Of a stretch of DNA of 48,512 bases, positions 25,159 to 34,431 are shown one piece after another. Positions within the stretch are counted from its first letter, which is position 1. The number at the start of each line of letters is the position of its first letter. Position numbers and translations under genes: made by a program. The stretch comes from CALIKS01 sp964440295 (lineage in GTDB: Archaea; Thermoproteota; Nitrososphaeria_A; Caldarchaeales; Calditenuaceae): the NCBI GenBank assembly GCA_964440295.1, contig CAYTRT010000007.1:1-48512 (forward strand), read 5' to 3'. Under the pieces are notes generated by a model that had not been told where the DNA came from, made no database searches, and saw only the letters and a program-made list of their open reading frames with translations.

Positions 25159-25449
25159 ATGATGGAAGAGATCGGCAGAATAGTTGTCAAGACACGGGGC
25201 AGGGAGGCTGGACTAAAATGCGTCATTGTAGATACTGCGAGTGACGGCGCAGTAATAGTTACGGGACCCAAGAGCCTCACAGGAGTTAGGAGGAGGAGAG
25301 CAAACCTCATGCACCTGGCCTTTACACCGAATAAAGTAGAGATAAAGCGAAACGCAAGCGATGAAGAAGTGTTGGCCGCCATCGAGAAGGCAGGTCTGTC
25401 CGGCTACATGAGGCAGAGAATAGAGGTGAAGCGATGGCCATTCACCTAA
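25159..25449 (+). CDS. rpl14e: 50S ribosomal protein eL14
   Basis: A 95-96-residue eL14. IGRIVVKTRGREAGLKCVIVD, VTGPKSLTGVRRRRANLMHL and the short C-terminal helix are diagnostic. Two adjacent ATG codons (25159, 25162) are possible starts. The 3' end overlaps the cbf5 start by 16 nt, a common archaeal arrangement. Confidence 0.95.
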   Translation: MMEEIGRIVVKTRGREAGLKCVIVDTASDGAVIVTGPKSLTGVRRRRANLMHLAFTPNKVEIKRNASDEEVLAAIEKAGLSGYMRQRIEVKRWPFT

Positions 25450-26469
25450 AATACTCCGAGCCGCCTTGGCGCTACAATAATGAACTTATCACTCTAAGAG
25501 AGGAGGAGAGCGACCCCGCGTATGGGGAGCATCCTAACAATCGACCAGTTGAGAAGCTGCTCAAGTATGGGTTTATCGCACTCGATAAACACGTCGGCCC
25601 AACTAGTCATGACGTGACTGCGCATGTCAAGCGCATCCTAGGAATCGACGAGGCCGGGCATGGCGGGACCCTAGAGTTCTCGGGGAGATCCCGCCGTGTC
25701 CGGCGTCTTGCCCGTCCTTCTGGGGAGAGCCACTAAGTGCGCAGGCATCGTGATGCGGAGCCCGAAGGAGTATGTCTGCCTAATGAGGCTTCACGGCGAT
25801 GCGTCGGACGAGGAGCTAGAGTGGGCGCTCAGCCAATTCGTTGGAGAGATTTACCAGACACCACCCGTCAGGTCGAGTGTTGCTAGAAGGCCGAGGATAA
25901 GAACTGTCTATGAGATAGAGGTATTAGAGAGAGCTGGCAGAGAAATATTGATGAGGATTGCTTCTAGTGGAGGAACATACATCAGAAAGATATGTCACGA
26001 CTTGGGATTGCTGCTCGGCATCGGCGCGCACATGCAGGAGCTGAGAAGAACTAGGTCAGGAATCATTACTGAGAATGAGGCATACCCACTGATAGATGTG
26101 TACTGGTCCAGCTGGCTATGGCGCAATGAGGGAGACGACAGCGAGCTGAAGAGAGTTGTGAGACCGCTAGAAGACCTCCTCGCACCTCTTCCAAGAGTTG
26201 AGATTCTCGACACAGCCGTCGACGCAATTTGTCACGGAGCCTCGCTGGCAGTTCCGGGAATAGCGAGGATCGACAGCAAGATAAAGAGGGGAGACCTCGT
26301 CGGCGTATTCACACTCAAGGGCGAGTGCGTCTCGATCGGCACAGCGTTAAAATCGACTGAAGAAATTCTGAAGGGGGGCGGAATCGCGATAAAGACTGAT
26401 AGAGTGATTATGGAGCGGGGAACGTACCCGTCCGTCTGGCGCCGGGCAAAAAAGACACAGAAAAACTAA
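25434..26469 (+). CDS. cbf5: tRNA/rRNA pseudouridine synthase Cbf5 (intron-containing)
   Basis: Catalytic subunit of archaeal H/ACA RNPs, which also modifies tRNA U55. Exon 1 (25434-25674) ends in DEAGHGGTL and exon 2 (25688-26469) resumes with the DP-x-V-SGVLPVLLGRATK block. Read straight through, the frame breaks after 100 codons. Removing 13 nt (25675-25687) restores a 340-residue protein of normal length, with the joined codon G|AT giving the catalytic aspartate Asp81 in GTLDP. Downstream are the TruB motifs (GEIYQTPPVRSSV, GGTYIRKICHDLG) and a PUA domain at the C terminus. A sequencing frameshift is much less likely because the 13 nt fold into a complete bulge-helix-bulge. Introns in cbf5 are known from Crenarchaeota. 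Confidence 0.95.
25675..25687 (+). other. 13-nt BHB intron in cbf5 mRNA
   Basis: Outer helix GGCGGGA (25662-25668) pairs perfectly with TCCCGCC (25689-25695). The central 4-bp helix is CCCT (25669-25672) with GGGG (25682-25685), one G-U pair. Both bulges are AGA (25673-25675 and 25686-25688). A single G-C pair closes a TTCT loop. Cutting each bulge after its second base, as the archaeal splicing endonuclease does, removes 13 nt and restores GTLDP. Confidence 0.9.
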
Positions 26470-26521
26470 TTAATGCAATAGTTATCAGGCGGGAGAGGAA
26501 TCTACATGGGAAGCAGGGTAA

Positions 26522-26621
26522 GCCGGGGTGGCAGAGCGGACCAATGCGCAGGCCTGGAGAGAATGACTGGGAAGCCTGTGGCCCATTCTGGGCCGCGCGG
26601 GTTCGAATCCCGCCCCCGGCG
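26522..26621 (+). tRNA. tRNA-Ser(GGA) with a 13-nt intron
   Basis: Acceptor stem GCCGGGG (26522-26528) pairs with CCCCGGC (26614-26620), with discriminator G at 26621. The D stem GCA/TGC has 3 bp, as in type II tRNAs. Anticodon stem CAGGC (26549-26553) pairs with GCCTG (26574-26578), with anticodon GGA at 26556-26558. A long variable arm with GGCCC/GGGCC marks tRNA-Ser, and the T arm is GCGGG-TTCGAAT-CCCGC. CCA is not encoded. The anticodon loop has 20 nt instead of 7, showing a 13-nt intron after position 37. Confidence 0.95.
26560..26572 (+). other. 13-nt intron in tRNA-Ser, canonical 37/38 site
   Basis: Removing AGAATGACTGGGA leaves a normal 7-nt loop CTGGAGA. Loop bases CTGG (26554-26557) can pair with intron CTGG (26567-26570), two G-C and two G-U pairs. 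The flanking bulges are AGA and GAA, and the anticodon stem is the outer helix: a standard bulge-helix-bulge. Confidence 0.88.
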
Positions 26622-26677
26622 TCTCAGATTTAATTCTTCAATCTCTATCAATTACTCAGGTCAAGTGACGTGCGGAG

Positions 26678-27853
26678 TTGGTTAGAATAATTACTTTTAC
26701 CGGCCTGCTGGCAGGCCTGGGTGCTGCCTCGCTTCACTCTGAATACTACGAGGAATACGTGCTACTCAGCAGGCATGTCGATAGCATAATAGTGGTTACG
26801 GACAGTGTTAAGTCGTCTGAGAAGATCGATGTACCGAAAATGAAGATACTCAAGTTGCCGGCCATTAGAGTCCCTAAGATATATGGACTCACTAAGATTC
26901 TATTTTACTGCCTAGCAGTCATTTTGGCGAGGAGGAGATACGACGTCATATATGTGAGAACGTTCAGCCCGCCTGAGCTGGCCGCCCTATGGGTTGGCAA
27001 GCGGTTGCTCGGGGCCAGGAGCATGATCGTCCTGCCGGGAACCTGGCTCTTCGGCTCTCCGGGAGAACGAGTGGGAATCAAGACTAAGATCTTTAGGTGG
27101 ATACTCAGGAGGGCATTATACGCAGCCGATAGGGTAGTCTTATACTCGTGGCTAATGCTACCGGAGGTCAGCTACTACGCGCCCAAACTAGCGGTCAGGA
27201 GAGACAAGATAACGATAATTAGGAACGCGGTGAACATTAACAGGTTTAGGCCAGGTGTCCAGCTTCTAGATGAGTATAGAAGACTCATTGGGTCATCACG
27301 CTACATAATCTATGTCGGAAGGATAAACGAGAAGAAGGGGGTCGGAGACATCGTTAGGTCACTCAGCAAGGACACACTCCGCGATGCAAAGCTCGTCCTA
27401 GTCGGTAGAGGAGAGCCAACATATCTAGAGGCATTGAAAATGGAGATTCAGAGGAGAGGGATAGGCGAGAATGTCGTGCTGCTGGGCGAGGTGCCCAACA
27501 AGGATTTGCCCGGCCTGATGGCGAATGCTAGATTCATGGTCTACGCGACGAGGGGCGGCGAGGGAATTCCAAGGGCCATCCTAGAGTGTATGGCATGCGG
27601 CAGGCCGGCAATCGCGACGAGGGTTGCGGGGATACCCGACGCTGTCAAGCACTTCGAGACTGGAATACTGATTGATCCCGCCGACACAGGGGCCCTCGGA
27701 GCCTGGATTAGACAGCTTCTTAGCGATCCCCAACTTGTTGATAATCTTGGCCAGGCTGCGAGGAGGCTCATCGAGGAAGAATTCAGCTACGACGTGGTAA
27801 TTCCGAGACTTTTGGAGCACTTCCACTCCTTGGCCAATCAGCCCTCAGAGTGA
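26678..27853 (+). CDS. Family 4 glycosyltransferase
   Basis: A 391-residue GT-B enzyme. The N-terminal domain contains MIVLPGTWLFGSPGE. The C-terminal donor domain has RYIIYVGRINEKKGVGDIV and LVLVGRGE, followed by the GEGIPRAILECMACGRPAIAT block with the conserved acidic residue, and TGILIDPAD. These are GT4 retaining glycosyltransferase motifs. The acceptor is unknown but may belong to the same surface glycans as the 16588-20841 cluster. The only in-frame start after the upstream stop is TTG 26678, immediately after GGAG; this is unusual and may mean a leaderless message. Confidence 0.88.
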   Translation: MVRIITFTGLLAGLGAASLHSEYYEEYVLLSRHVDSIIVVTDSVKSSEKIDVPKMKILKLPAIRVPKIYGLTKILFYCLAVILARRRYDVIYVRTFSPPELAALWVGKRLLGARSMIVLPGTWLFGSPGERVGIKTKIFRWILRRALYAADRVVLYSWLMLPEVSYYAPKLAVRRDKITIIRNAVNINRFRPGVQLLDEYRRLIGSSRYIIYVGRINEKKGVGDIVRSLSKDTLRDAKLVLVGRGEPTYLEALKMEIQRRGIGENVVLLGEVPNKDLPGLMANARFMVYATRGGEGIPRAILECMACGRPAIATRVAGIPDAVKHFETGILIDPADTGALGAWIRQLLSDPQLVDNLGQAARRLIEEEFSYDVVIPRLLEHFHSLANQPSE

Positions 27854-27906
27854 GGCTGGTTTAAGGTATTATTAGGGTAGGATGAAAATGGAGAAAGAGA
27901 GTTAAA

Positions 27907-27916
27907 GAGATATATC
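27907..27916 (+). promoter_or_regulatory. TATA box of the gins23-mcm operon
   Basis: GAGATATATC lies about 35 nt before the ATG at 27947, giving a leader of about 10 nt. Confidence 0.55.
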
Positions 27917-27946
27917 ATCAACCGGCCGTATCTACTCTGGCAAAAA

Positions 27947-28477
27947 ATGCAGCATGAACCAGTCACGGGCACGGTGGATGACGTGGTATCAGAAGTCAGA
28001 ATAAACATTACTCGAGACATACAGAGATTAGTAGTTGCAGGAAAGGTTTACGAGGAGTTAAAGCAGGGCGAGACTCTAAATGTACCCTACTGGGCAGCCG
28101 CCAAGCTCGTTGAGGCAGGATTGGCCCAGTATTCAGATAAGATTCTGGACGCAGCGCTATTAGCGCAGATCGCATGGAGGGAGAGAAGAAGCGTGGCTGA
28201 GCTGACTGAGCTTCCATCAAAGTTTTACAGCGAGGCCCGGAGACTACTCCGCAGAGTTAGGGACACTCAGCCTGAAAGTGTTAGGATAATTGAGAGAAAC
28301 TTGTGGGACATAGTGTCAATGAGGATTTCAAAGCTACTTTCTTACGCGTCTAAGAATATACCAATTGACCGGATAAAGAATATCTCTGAAGAGGAGGCAG
28401 CTCTGTACTTAGAGGTTAAGAAACTTCTAGATACGTGGCTGCAGGGCGTGGGAGTGGTGGGTGGCAGGAATGACTGA
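27947..28477 (+). CDS. gins23: GINS complex subunit, Gins23 type
   Basis: A 176-residue GINS protein. The small domain comes first, with the signature GETLNVPYWAAAKLVEAGLAQ (residues 42-62), and the helical domain follows. This B-then-A order marks the Gins23 (Psf2/Psf3-like) paralogue. GINS joins MCM and Cdc45/RecJ-like protein to form the replicative helicase. The gene overlaps the mcm ATG by 8 nt; linkage of gins23 to mcm is known from Sulfolobus. Confidence 0.87.
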   Translation: MQHEPVTGTVDDVVSEVRINITRDIQRLVVAGKVYEELKQGETLNVPYWAAAKLVEAGLAQYSDKILDAALLAQIAWRERRSVAELTELPSKFYSEARRLLRRVRDTQPESVRIIERNLWDIVSMRISKLLSYASKNIPIDRIKNISEEEAALYLEVKKLLDTWLQGVGVVGGRND

Positions 28478-30479
28478 AAGTGAGAGACCCCTCGAGGAGA
28501 GGCTGCTACAGTTCTTCAAGTCTGAAAAGTATCGAGAGCTCATATCGAGGGCAGTCCTCTCAAGCAAAAAATCTATACCCGTAGACTTCAACGACCTGCT
28601 ACTCTTTGATCAGCAGTTTGCAGAGATGCTGTACGAGAAGCCCACTGACTATCTGCCAATACTCGACAGAGCCGCTAAGATTCAGCTCGAGCTCGAATAT
28701 CCAGAATACGCGGAAAGAGTTGGAAAATTCTACGCGAGGGTTAGGGGGCTACCTGAGGTCGTAAAGATCAGACAGATAAGGGCAAGCCACCTCAGGAGGC
28801 TGATAATGATTGATGGAATAGTCGTCAGAGCGTCCACGGTAAGGCCAGTCCTCGAGGCGGCGTCCTATCAATGTAAGTACTGCGGCACCAAGTACAGGGT
28901 GGAGGGCGGCAGGCCGCCGGCCAGGTGTAGGAACGCGAGATGCGCAAATAAGAAACCACAGTTTGAGCTAGTCGAGGAGGAGTCCACGTTTGTCGACTAC
29001 CAGATACTCGGAGTACAGGAGAAGCCGGAGGATCTGCCTCCGGGTCAGCTTCCCAGATTGCTAGAGGTTAGGCTGAGAGACGACATCGTGGACTCGGCCG
29101 CGCCGGGAGACCGAGTAGTCATCTGCGGAGTATTGCAGGCATTCAGTGAGCGGGGCGATACAAGCACTCAGCCGATGAGGATATTCCTAGAGGCTGTCTC
29201 AATTGAGACGAGGGGAAAAGAAATGGAGTCGTTGCTGATCACGCCTGAGGAAGAAGAGCTGTTTAAGAAGATGGCGGCTGACCCAGACATTCATCGGAAG
29301 CTCATAGCCTCTATTGCTCCCTCAGTGGAGGGAATGGAGCACATAAAGGAAGCAATCATGCTCGCACTCTTCGGCGGCAGGCAGAAGGTATTCAGCGACG
29401 GCGTAAAGGTGAGGGGAGACGTACACGTTTTGTTGGTCGGAGACCCTGGAACAGCCAAGTCAACCCTACTACAATTTGCCGCACAGATCGCGCCGAGAGG
29501 AGTATACACCTCTGGGAGGGGAAGCACCGCGGCCGGCCTGACTGCCGCCGTAGTTAGGGATGCTGGGGGAGGAATGGTGCTTGAGGCCGGCGCCTGCGTA
29601 CTGGCAGACATGGGCGTATGTGTGATTGACGAGATTGATAAGATGAGGCCGGAGGACAGGGTGGCTATGCATGAGGTCATGGCTCAGCAGACTGCTAGCA
29701 TAGCTAAGGGCGGAATCGTCGCAACGCTGAATGCTAGGTGCAGCATCCTAGCTGCGGCAAACCCAGAGCTGGGAAGATATGATCCATACAGGCCATTTAA
29801 CGAAAACGTCAACCTACCCATCACGCTTCTCTCTAGGTTTGACTTGATATTTGTGTTGAGAGACGAGCCAAACGCGGAAATGGACCAGAAAATATCTAGG
29901 CACATAATTACTCTTCACAGCGGCGGTGAGAGGGGAGTCACGTCTCCCATCACGCCCAACATCCTGAAGAAGTACATTGCGTATTCGAAAAAGATCGATC
30001 CAATCCTCACGCCAGAGGCCGCCTCGGCGCTACAGCAGTTCTATCTCCAGATGAGGACCGTCTACGAGAAGACTTCAACCGTCTCGATAACTGCCCGGCA
30101 GCTCGAGTCGCTCATTAGGCTGGCCGAGGCGAGGGCGAGAGCAGCTCTGAGAAACGTCGTGACTGAGGAGGATGCGAAAGCAGCGATCGAGCTGATGAGG
30201 AAGAGCTTATCGGAGGTCGGCATCGACGTCGAGTCGGGCAAGCCGGACATAGACGTGATAATGACCGGCAAGCCAATGAGCGTCCGAGAGAAGCTGAGCC
30301 TCGTGCTGGACGTGATAAGACAGCTCGAACAGCAGCATGGATATGCAGACGACTCTGCCCTTAGGCAGGAGCTTCAGGAACAGGGACTTAGCAGGGGCGA
30401 GATTGACAGAATTATTAATAGGATGATAACTGAGGGAAGGATATATTCACCCAAGCCTGGAGCTTATAGGCTGACCTGA
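28470..30479 (+). CDS. mcm: Replicative helicase MCM
   Basis: A 669-residue archaeal MCM. The N-terminal domain has a zinc ribbon (CKYCGTKY...CRNARCANK, residues ~135-160). The AAA+ core has Walker A GDPGTAKST (from about residue 324), Walker B VCVIDEIDKM, sensor 1 ILAAANPELGRYD and the arginine finger LLSRFDLIF. A winged helix ends the protein. No intein is present. The ATG at 28470 is preferred over GTG 28461. It is co-transcribed with gins23, and hel308 follows after 10 nt. Confidence 0.97.
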   Translation: MTESERPLEERLLQFFKSEKYRELISRAVLSSKKSIPVDFNDLLLFDQQFAEMLYEKPTDYLPILDRAAKIQLELEYPEYAERVGKFYARVRGLPEVVKIRQIRASHLRRLIMIDGIVVRASTVRPVLEAASYQCKYCGTKYRVEGGRPPARCRNARCANKKPQFELVEEESTFVDYQILGVQEKPEDLPPGQLPRLLEVRLRDDIVDSAAPGDRVVICGVLQAFSERGDTSTQPMRIFLEAVSIETRGKEMESLLITPEEEELFKKMAADPDIHRKLIASIAPSVEGMEHIKEAIMLALFGGRQKVFSDGVKVRGDVHVLLVGDPGTAKSTLLQFAAQIAPRGVYTSGRGSTAAGLTAAVVRDAGGGMVLEAGACVLADMGVCVIDEIDKMRPEDRVAMHEVMAQQTASIAKGGIVATLNARCSILAAANPELGRYDPYRPFNENVNLPITLLSRFDLIFVLRDEPNAEMDQKISRHIITLHSGGERGVTSPITPNILKKYIAYSKKIDPILTPEAASALQQFYLQMRTVYEKTSTVSITARQLESLIRLAEARARAALRNVVTEEDAKAAIELMRKSLSEVGIDVESGKPDIDVIMTGKPMSVREKLSLVLDVIRQLEQQHGYADDSALRQELQEQGLSRGEIDRIINRMITEGRIYSPKPGAYRLT

Positions 30480-30489
30480 CGGTGAGTCC

Positions 30490-32652
30490 TTGAAGCTAAG
30501 CGAGACGGGACTGGATGCGCGGCTAGTGGCCTCTCTGAAAAGAGAGGGCATAGAGACGCTTTATCCACACCAAGTCGAGGCGATCAAGAAGGGACTGCTC
30601 GACGGGCGAAATATGGTTATCTCTGCCCCAACAGCCTCCGGTAAGACACTGCTTGCAACCCTCGCTGCGCATCGACAGCTAGCCCTCGGACGGAAAGTCC
30701 TGTATCTCACTCCCCTAAGAGCCCTCACGACGGAGAAGTTCCAGGAGTTTAGCAGGGTTTTTGAAAACTCGGAGCGCGCCGTCAGCATAGCCGCAGTCTC
30801 CGGAGACTACGATGACCCGGGAGAGTGGTTGGGCAGGCGAGACTTCATAGTTTCTACCTACGAGAAGGCTGACAGCCTCGTCAGGCATAAGGCCACCTGG
30901 CTCAGCGATGTTGGGCTAGTCGTGATAGACGAGATACACATGATTGGCGAGAAGGAGCGGGGACCGACCCTAGAGATGACGATATCAAAATTGACCGAGA
31001 TTATAAAGGACGCGCAGATACTCTGCCTCAGCGCAACGATAAGGAACGTCGACGAGATAGCTGAGTGGCTAGAGGCGGTGCCGATTGTAAGCAACTTCAG
31101 GCCCGTGCCGTTGATCGAGGGAGTAGTTAGAGGAGGGACAATCACGCTGAGCGACGGAACCACTCGGAGAGTCAAGGCCACTGGAGATCCACTAACAGCA
31201 GTAGTTTCTGAGGGACTTTTAGGTGGAGGGCAGGTATTGGTATTTGCACTGACTAGGCGTAAGGCAGAGAGCTATGCCTCTAAGCTCGCGGAGGTAATTC
31301 CATTCGTCGCACAGCTCAGTAATGAGACGAAGGCCGCGTTAGAGAAGGTGGCCGAGAATATACTAGAGTCTGAGCCGGAGTCTCCGTTCTCTGAGAGGCT
31401 TGGGCCGCTCGTCGAGAGGGGAGTAGCATTCCACCACGCTGGGCTGGGACTTACTCATAGAAGAATGGTGGAGGAAGCCTTCAGGTCTAGAATACTGCCA
31501 GTAATCTGCGCGACTCCGACGCTTGCCGCCGGAGTTAACCTGCCGGCCAGACTAGTAGTCATTCCAGAGTTGAGGAGGTATGACCCTCATTACGGGCCCT
31601 CATCAATATCAGTGATGGAGTATAAGCAGCTGTGTGGCCGTGCTGGGAGGCCGATGTACGATAAGGTAGGCTATGCAATACTCATAGCCAAGAATAAAGA
31701 AGAGGAGGAATACTTCCTAGAAAAATACGTCCATGGAGAGCCTGAAAAGATTTATTCATGCCTCGGCAGCGAGAGGCACCTAAGGTCACACATACTATCG
31801 CTCATAGCTTCAGAGCTTGTTAATTCAGAGCTTGGACTTAGAAGAATTTTAAGCAGGACATTCTACGCACAACAATTCGGAGCCAGGATAATCGAGGAAA
31901 GAGTGGACACCATTCTTGAGTTCTTAGAAGAGAACGGAATGATAAGGAGGGACGACGGAGTGTCGGCGACACCTCTCGGCCGCCGGGTCTCCCAGCTATA
32001 TATCGACCCGCTGTCAGCGATAAGGATTGTCCAGTACTTAAGCGATGAGAGACGCATGACAGTGACTGGGATGCTACAGGTAATATGCATGACTCCGGAC
32101 CTGACGGATTACGGATTGGCTAGGATTAGGAGGCAGAAGATAGAGAGGTACATCGAGTCGGTGATTGATGAGCTGGTTGAGCCGCCGCCCGACCCCGCCG
32201 AGGATCCCGAGGGCTACGAGTTCTTCTTAGACGCCATGAAGAACCTATCAGTGTTGAGGGAGTGGATAGACGAGACGCCTGAGAGACGTATCTACGAAGA
32301 CTTCAACATCGAGCCAGGCGATTTCGCGGCACTTCGAGAAAGGGCGGAGTGGATCAGCTATGCGGCCTCTCAGCTAAGCCTAACTATCGGGAGAAGATCG
32401 CTCTTCAAGGCCTACGAGACGCTGACAGTGAGGATTAAGCATGGAGTGAAAAACGAACTCCTAGAGCTTGTATCGCTGCCTGGAATCGGAAGGGTGAGGG
32501 GAAGGAGCCTCTGGAACCATGGATTACGGACACTCAAAGACATAGAGGAAGCGTCGGTTGAGGAACTCTCTAGGATTCCAGGAATAGGCAGGAAGCTAGC
32601 CGAGAAGATCAAGAAGAGCCTCCCTAGAGTATCTTCCAGCTCCGAGAAATAG
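30490..32652 (+). CDS. hel308: Ski2-like helicase Hel308
   Basis: A 720-residue superfamily 2 helicase: Walker A APTASGKT (46-53), DEIH box (147-150), LSATIRN (motif III), ATPTLAAGVNLPAR (motif V) and QLCGRAGRP (motif VI). It is followed by a winged helix, ratchet domain and a C-terminal helix-hairpin-helix (LPGIGRVRGRSLW, IPGIGRKLAEKI). Hel308 unwinds lagging strands at stalled forks. Start TTG 30490 follows a GGTGA site 10 nt after mcm. The 3' end overlaps the convergent CitG-like gene by 57 nt. Confidence 0.95.
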   Translation: MKLSETGLDARLVASLKREGIETLYPHQVEAIKKGLLDGRNMVISAPTASGKTLLATLAAHRQLALGRKVLYLTPLRALTTEKFQEFSRVFENSERAVSIAAVSGDYDDPGEWLGRRDFIVSTYEKADSLVRHKATWLSDVGLVVIDEIHMIGEKERGPTLEMTISKLTEIIKDAQILCLSATIRNVDEIAEWLEAVPIVSNFRPVPLIEGVVRGGTITLSDGTTRRVKATGDPLTAVVSEGLLGGGQVLVFALTRRKAESYASKLAEVIPFVAQLSNETKAALEKVAENILESEPESPFSERLGPLVERGVAFHHAGLGLTHRRMVEEAFRSRILPVICATPTLAAGVNLPARLVVIPELRRYDPHYGPSSISVMEYKQLCGRAGRPMYDKVGYAILIAKNKEEEEYFLEKYVHGEPEKIYSCLGSERHLRSHILSLIASELVNSELGLRRILSRTFYAQQFGARIIEERVDTILEFLEENGMIRRDDGVSATPLGRRVSQLYIDPLSAIRIVQYLSDERRMTVTGMLQVICMTPDLTDYGLARIRRQKIERYIESVIDELVEPPPDPAEDPEGYEFFLDAMKNLSVLREWIDETPERRIYEDFNIEPGDFAALRERAEWISYAASQLSLTIGRRSLFKAYETLTVRIKHGVKNELLELVSLPGIGRVRGRSLWNHGLRTLKDIEEASVEELSRIPGIGRKLAEKIKKSLPRVSSSSEK

Positions 32653-33552
32653 TACGCAGAGCGCCGCGTCGAGTATGTCAGCTGAGGCTCCTGGCCTGAG
32701 GTCATTACGCCTCAAATACTCGTCCATTCGATCTATCGCTCTTAGGCCCTCCCTCGTTGCCGCCCCGCCCACCCTTAAGGCTCTGCCGGCCAGCGTCATC
32801 ACGATTCTAGCCTTCTCGACTCCTAACCTCCTTGAGATGTGTGTATCGGGTCTACGCGACATTACCTCTAAGAGTGCATTAACTGACGAGACCTCGAGGT
32901 TATTCGTCCTTCTCAGCCATTGCTTCAGTGCCCTCAGACAGACATCGAAGGTCATCCGATACCCATCGAGGTACTCGTCAATTATCATGTCTCTGCCCAT
33001 ATACGGCCTGAAGACATCTATTATCGATGCTCTCTTCTCCCTGATAAGCCGGTACGTCTCGGGCTTCTTCACGTCTAAGAACGGCACCTCGCCGAGTCCT
33101 CCAGGACTCACCCTAGATATTGCCATCAAGATGTTTCTACAGTCTCTCCAGTCAGTCTTCTCTACTATGTGGACCACTGCCCTCCTAAGCTTTTCTGGAC
33201 TTCTCCATTTCTCGCTCGAGCCTAGAAGTCCCGCGGCCGAGGATAGTGGAGACACCAGCATGACGACGCCTAGATGCGTGTTTCCACCGTCCTGGACCCT
33301 AAGCATCTCCTCGACCATCTTCAGCATGTACTCTCCTAGCCTGCCACGCCACGCCTTTTTGGCGCCGCTTATGGCTGTCAGCCTAAGCCACCTGTAGAAC
33401 GATACGGCGGAAGACTGCAGGTTTATCAGGTCAATTTCTGGGAGGCTATGGACTCTATCTACAAGCCCTGGCTTGGGATAAACGACAGACTCGACGAGGA
33501 TGGCCGTGACGAGCCGCCTCGCTACCTCATCCCCGATTGAGGCGAGCATCAC
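32596..33552 (-). CDS. CitG/MdcB-like triphosphoribosyl-dephospho-CoA synthase family protein
   Basis: A 318-residue all-helical protein with the family motifs YPKPGLVDRVH, VQDGGNTHLGVVML, PGGLGEVPFLD and the C-terminal RPGASADILDAALCVL. In bacteria such enzymes make the prosthetic group of citrate or malonate lyase. Many archaea have a homologue without such lyases, probably acting in another cofactor pathway. No lyase gene is near. GTG 33552 or ATG 33549 is the start. It lies 9 nt after the COG2521 methyltransferase gene, so the two are probably co-transcribed. Confidence 0.88.
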   Translation of the reverse strand: MMLASIGDEVARRLVTAILVESVVYPKPGLVDRVHSLPEIDLINLQSSAVSFYRWLRLTAISGAKKAWRGRLGEYMLKMVEEMLRVQDGGNTHLGVVMLVSPLSSAAGLLGSSEKWRSPEKLRRAVVHIVEKTDWRDCRNILMAISRVSPGGLGEVPFLDVKKPETYRLIREKRASIIDVFRPYMGRDMIIDEYLDGYRMTFDVCLRALKQWLRRTNNLEVSSVNALLEVMSRRPDTHISRRLGVEKARIVMTLAGRALRVGGAATREGLRAIDRMDEYLRRNDLRPGASADILDAALCVLFLGAGRYSREALLDLLG

Positions 33553-33561
33553 TCAACATCT

Positions 33562-34431
33562 CTAGCAGGTGGCTTTATATCCATACACACACTCCGTCTT
33601 CTGGTCCCAAAAGACCCTGAACCCCGCCTCCCTCATCCTCCTCATGACGCCTACGTGAATCCTTCTTGATCTAAGCCTGCCCGGGCTCCCTACGTAGTGA
33701 ACTACGCGGCCGCCAGGCCTAAGAACCCTACAGATCGCGCGGTAGAATTCTGCTGAGTATAGTTCTCCGGCCATCGAGAACCTAGGCGGGTCGTGTATGA
33801 TTATGTCGAATGTCTCCTCACTCGTCTCTGAGAGAAACTCTCTAACGTCTATGATGACGGTGGCTACTTTTTCACTCCCGAGCAGCCTTGACCACGGGTT
33901 TATCCTGGCCAGCTCATACACGTTCTCATCCCTCTCCACCGTTACTACTCGTCTCGCACCCATTCTTAGCGCAGTGATGGCCGTGTATCCCAGACCCATA
34001 CACGTGTCTAAAACTTGTTTATCTCTGAGACTTCCTGCAAGCCTCACCTTTGCCTCTGCATCTATCTCTGGAAATGTATCCCTAACCCTGTGCATATGTA
34101 TGCCGTCTATCTCGAGCGTGGGTGCGTGTCCTTTACTCGTCCTGACTAATTTATAGTAGTGGCCTGCCCTTATCTCGGCAACCTCTAGAGAGTTGTCGTG
34201 GAGAATATAGATGGTTCTTTCGTCTTCTCTTATCTTCTGGAGCTGGTCGATTCTTAACTCGTTGCCGTCGATAAATACGTGGTCTCCCTCGATGAGGCAC
34301 TCGGTGGTTGATAGCTCTAGGTCGAGTGAGACTCTTGCCCTACTCATGCCCACCCTATATGCCTGAAGGATCTCCTCAGCTGAGTCACATGTAATGAGGG
34401 GGACATTAATCGGCTCAAACTTCTTCTCCAT
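33562..34431 (-). CDS. COG2521-type SAM-dependent methyltransferase
   Basis: A 289-residue predicted methyltransferase. The N-terminal ~130 residues are a family-specific beta-rich region; the Rossmann core follows with LDTCMGLGYTAITALRMGA (SAM loop), VVTVERDEN and IIHDPPRFSMAGELYS. The DPP-R-F-S motif and nearby GDSTR-like elements suggest N- or C-methylation of nucleic acid or protein. The group is archaeal and uncharacterised to my knowledge. Operon with the CitG-like gene. Confidence 0.85.
   Translation of the reverse strand: MEKKFEPINVPLITCDSAEEILQAYRVGMSRARVSLDLELSTTECLIEGDHVFIDGNELRIDQLQKIREDERTIYILHDNSLEVAEIRAGHYYKLVRTSKGHAPTLEIDGIHMHRVRDTFPEIDAEAKVRLAGSLRDKQVLDTCMGLGYTAITALRMGARRVVTVERDENVYELARINPWSRLLGSEKVATVIIDVREFLSETSEETFDIIIHDPPRFSMAGELYSAEFYRAICRVLRPGGRVVHYVGSPGRLRSRRIHVGVMRRMREAGFRVFWDQKTECVYGYKATC

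Noticed and set aside
25696..26469. Separate gene starting at 25696 for the second half of cbf5
   Set aside because: It lacks the whole N-terminal half of TruB. The BHB intron explains the frame break and restores a normal-length Cbf5.
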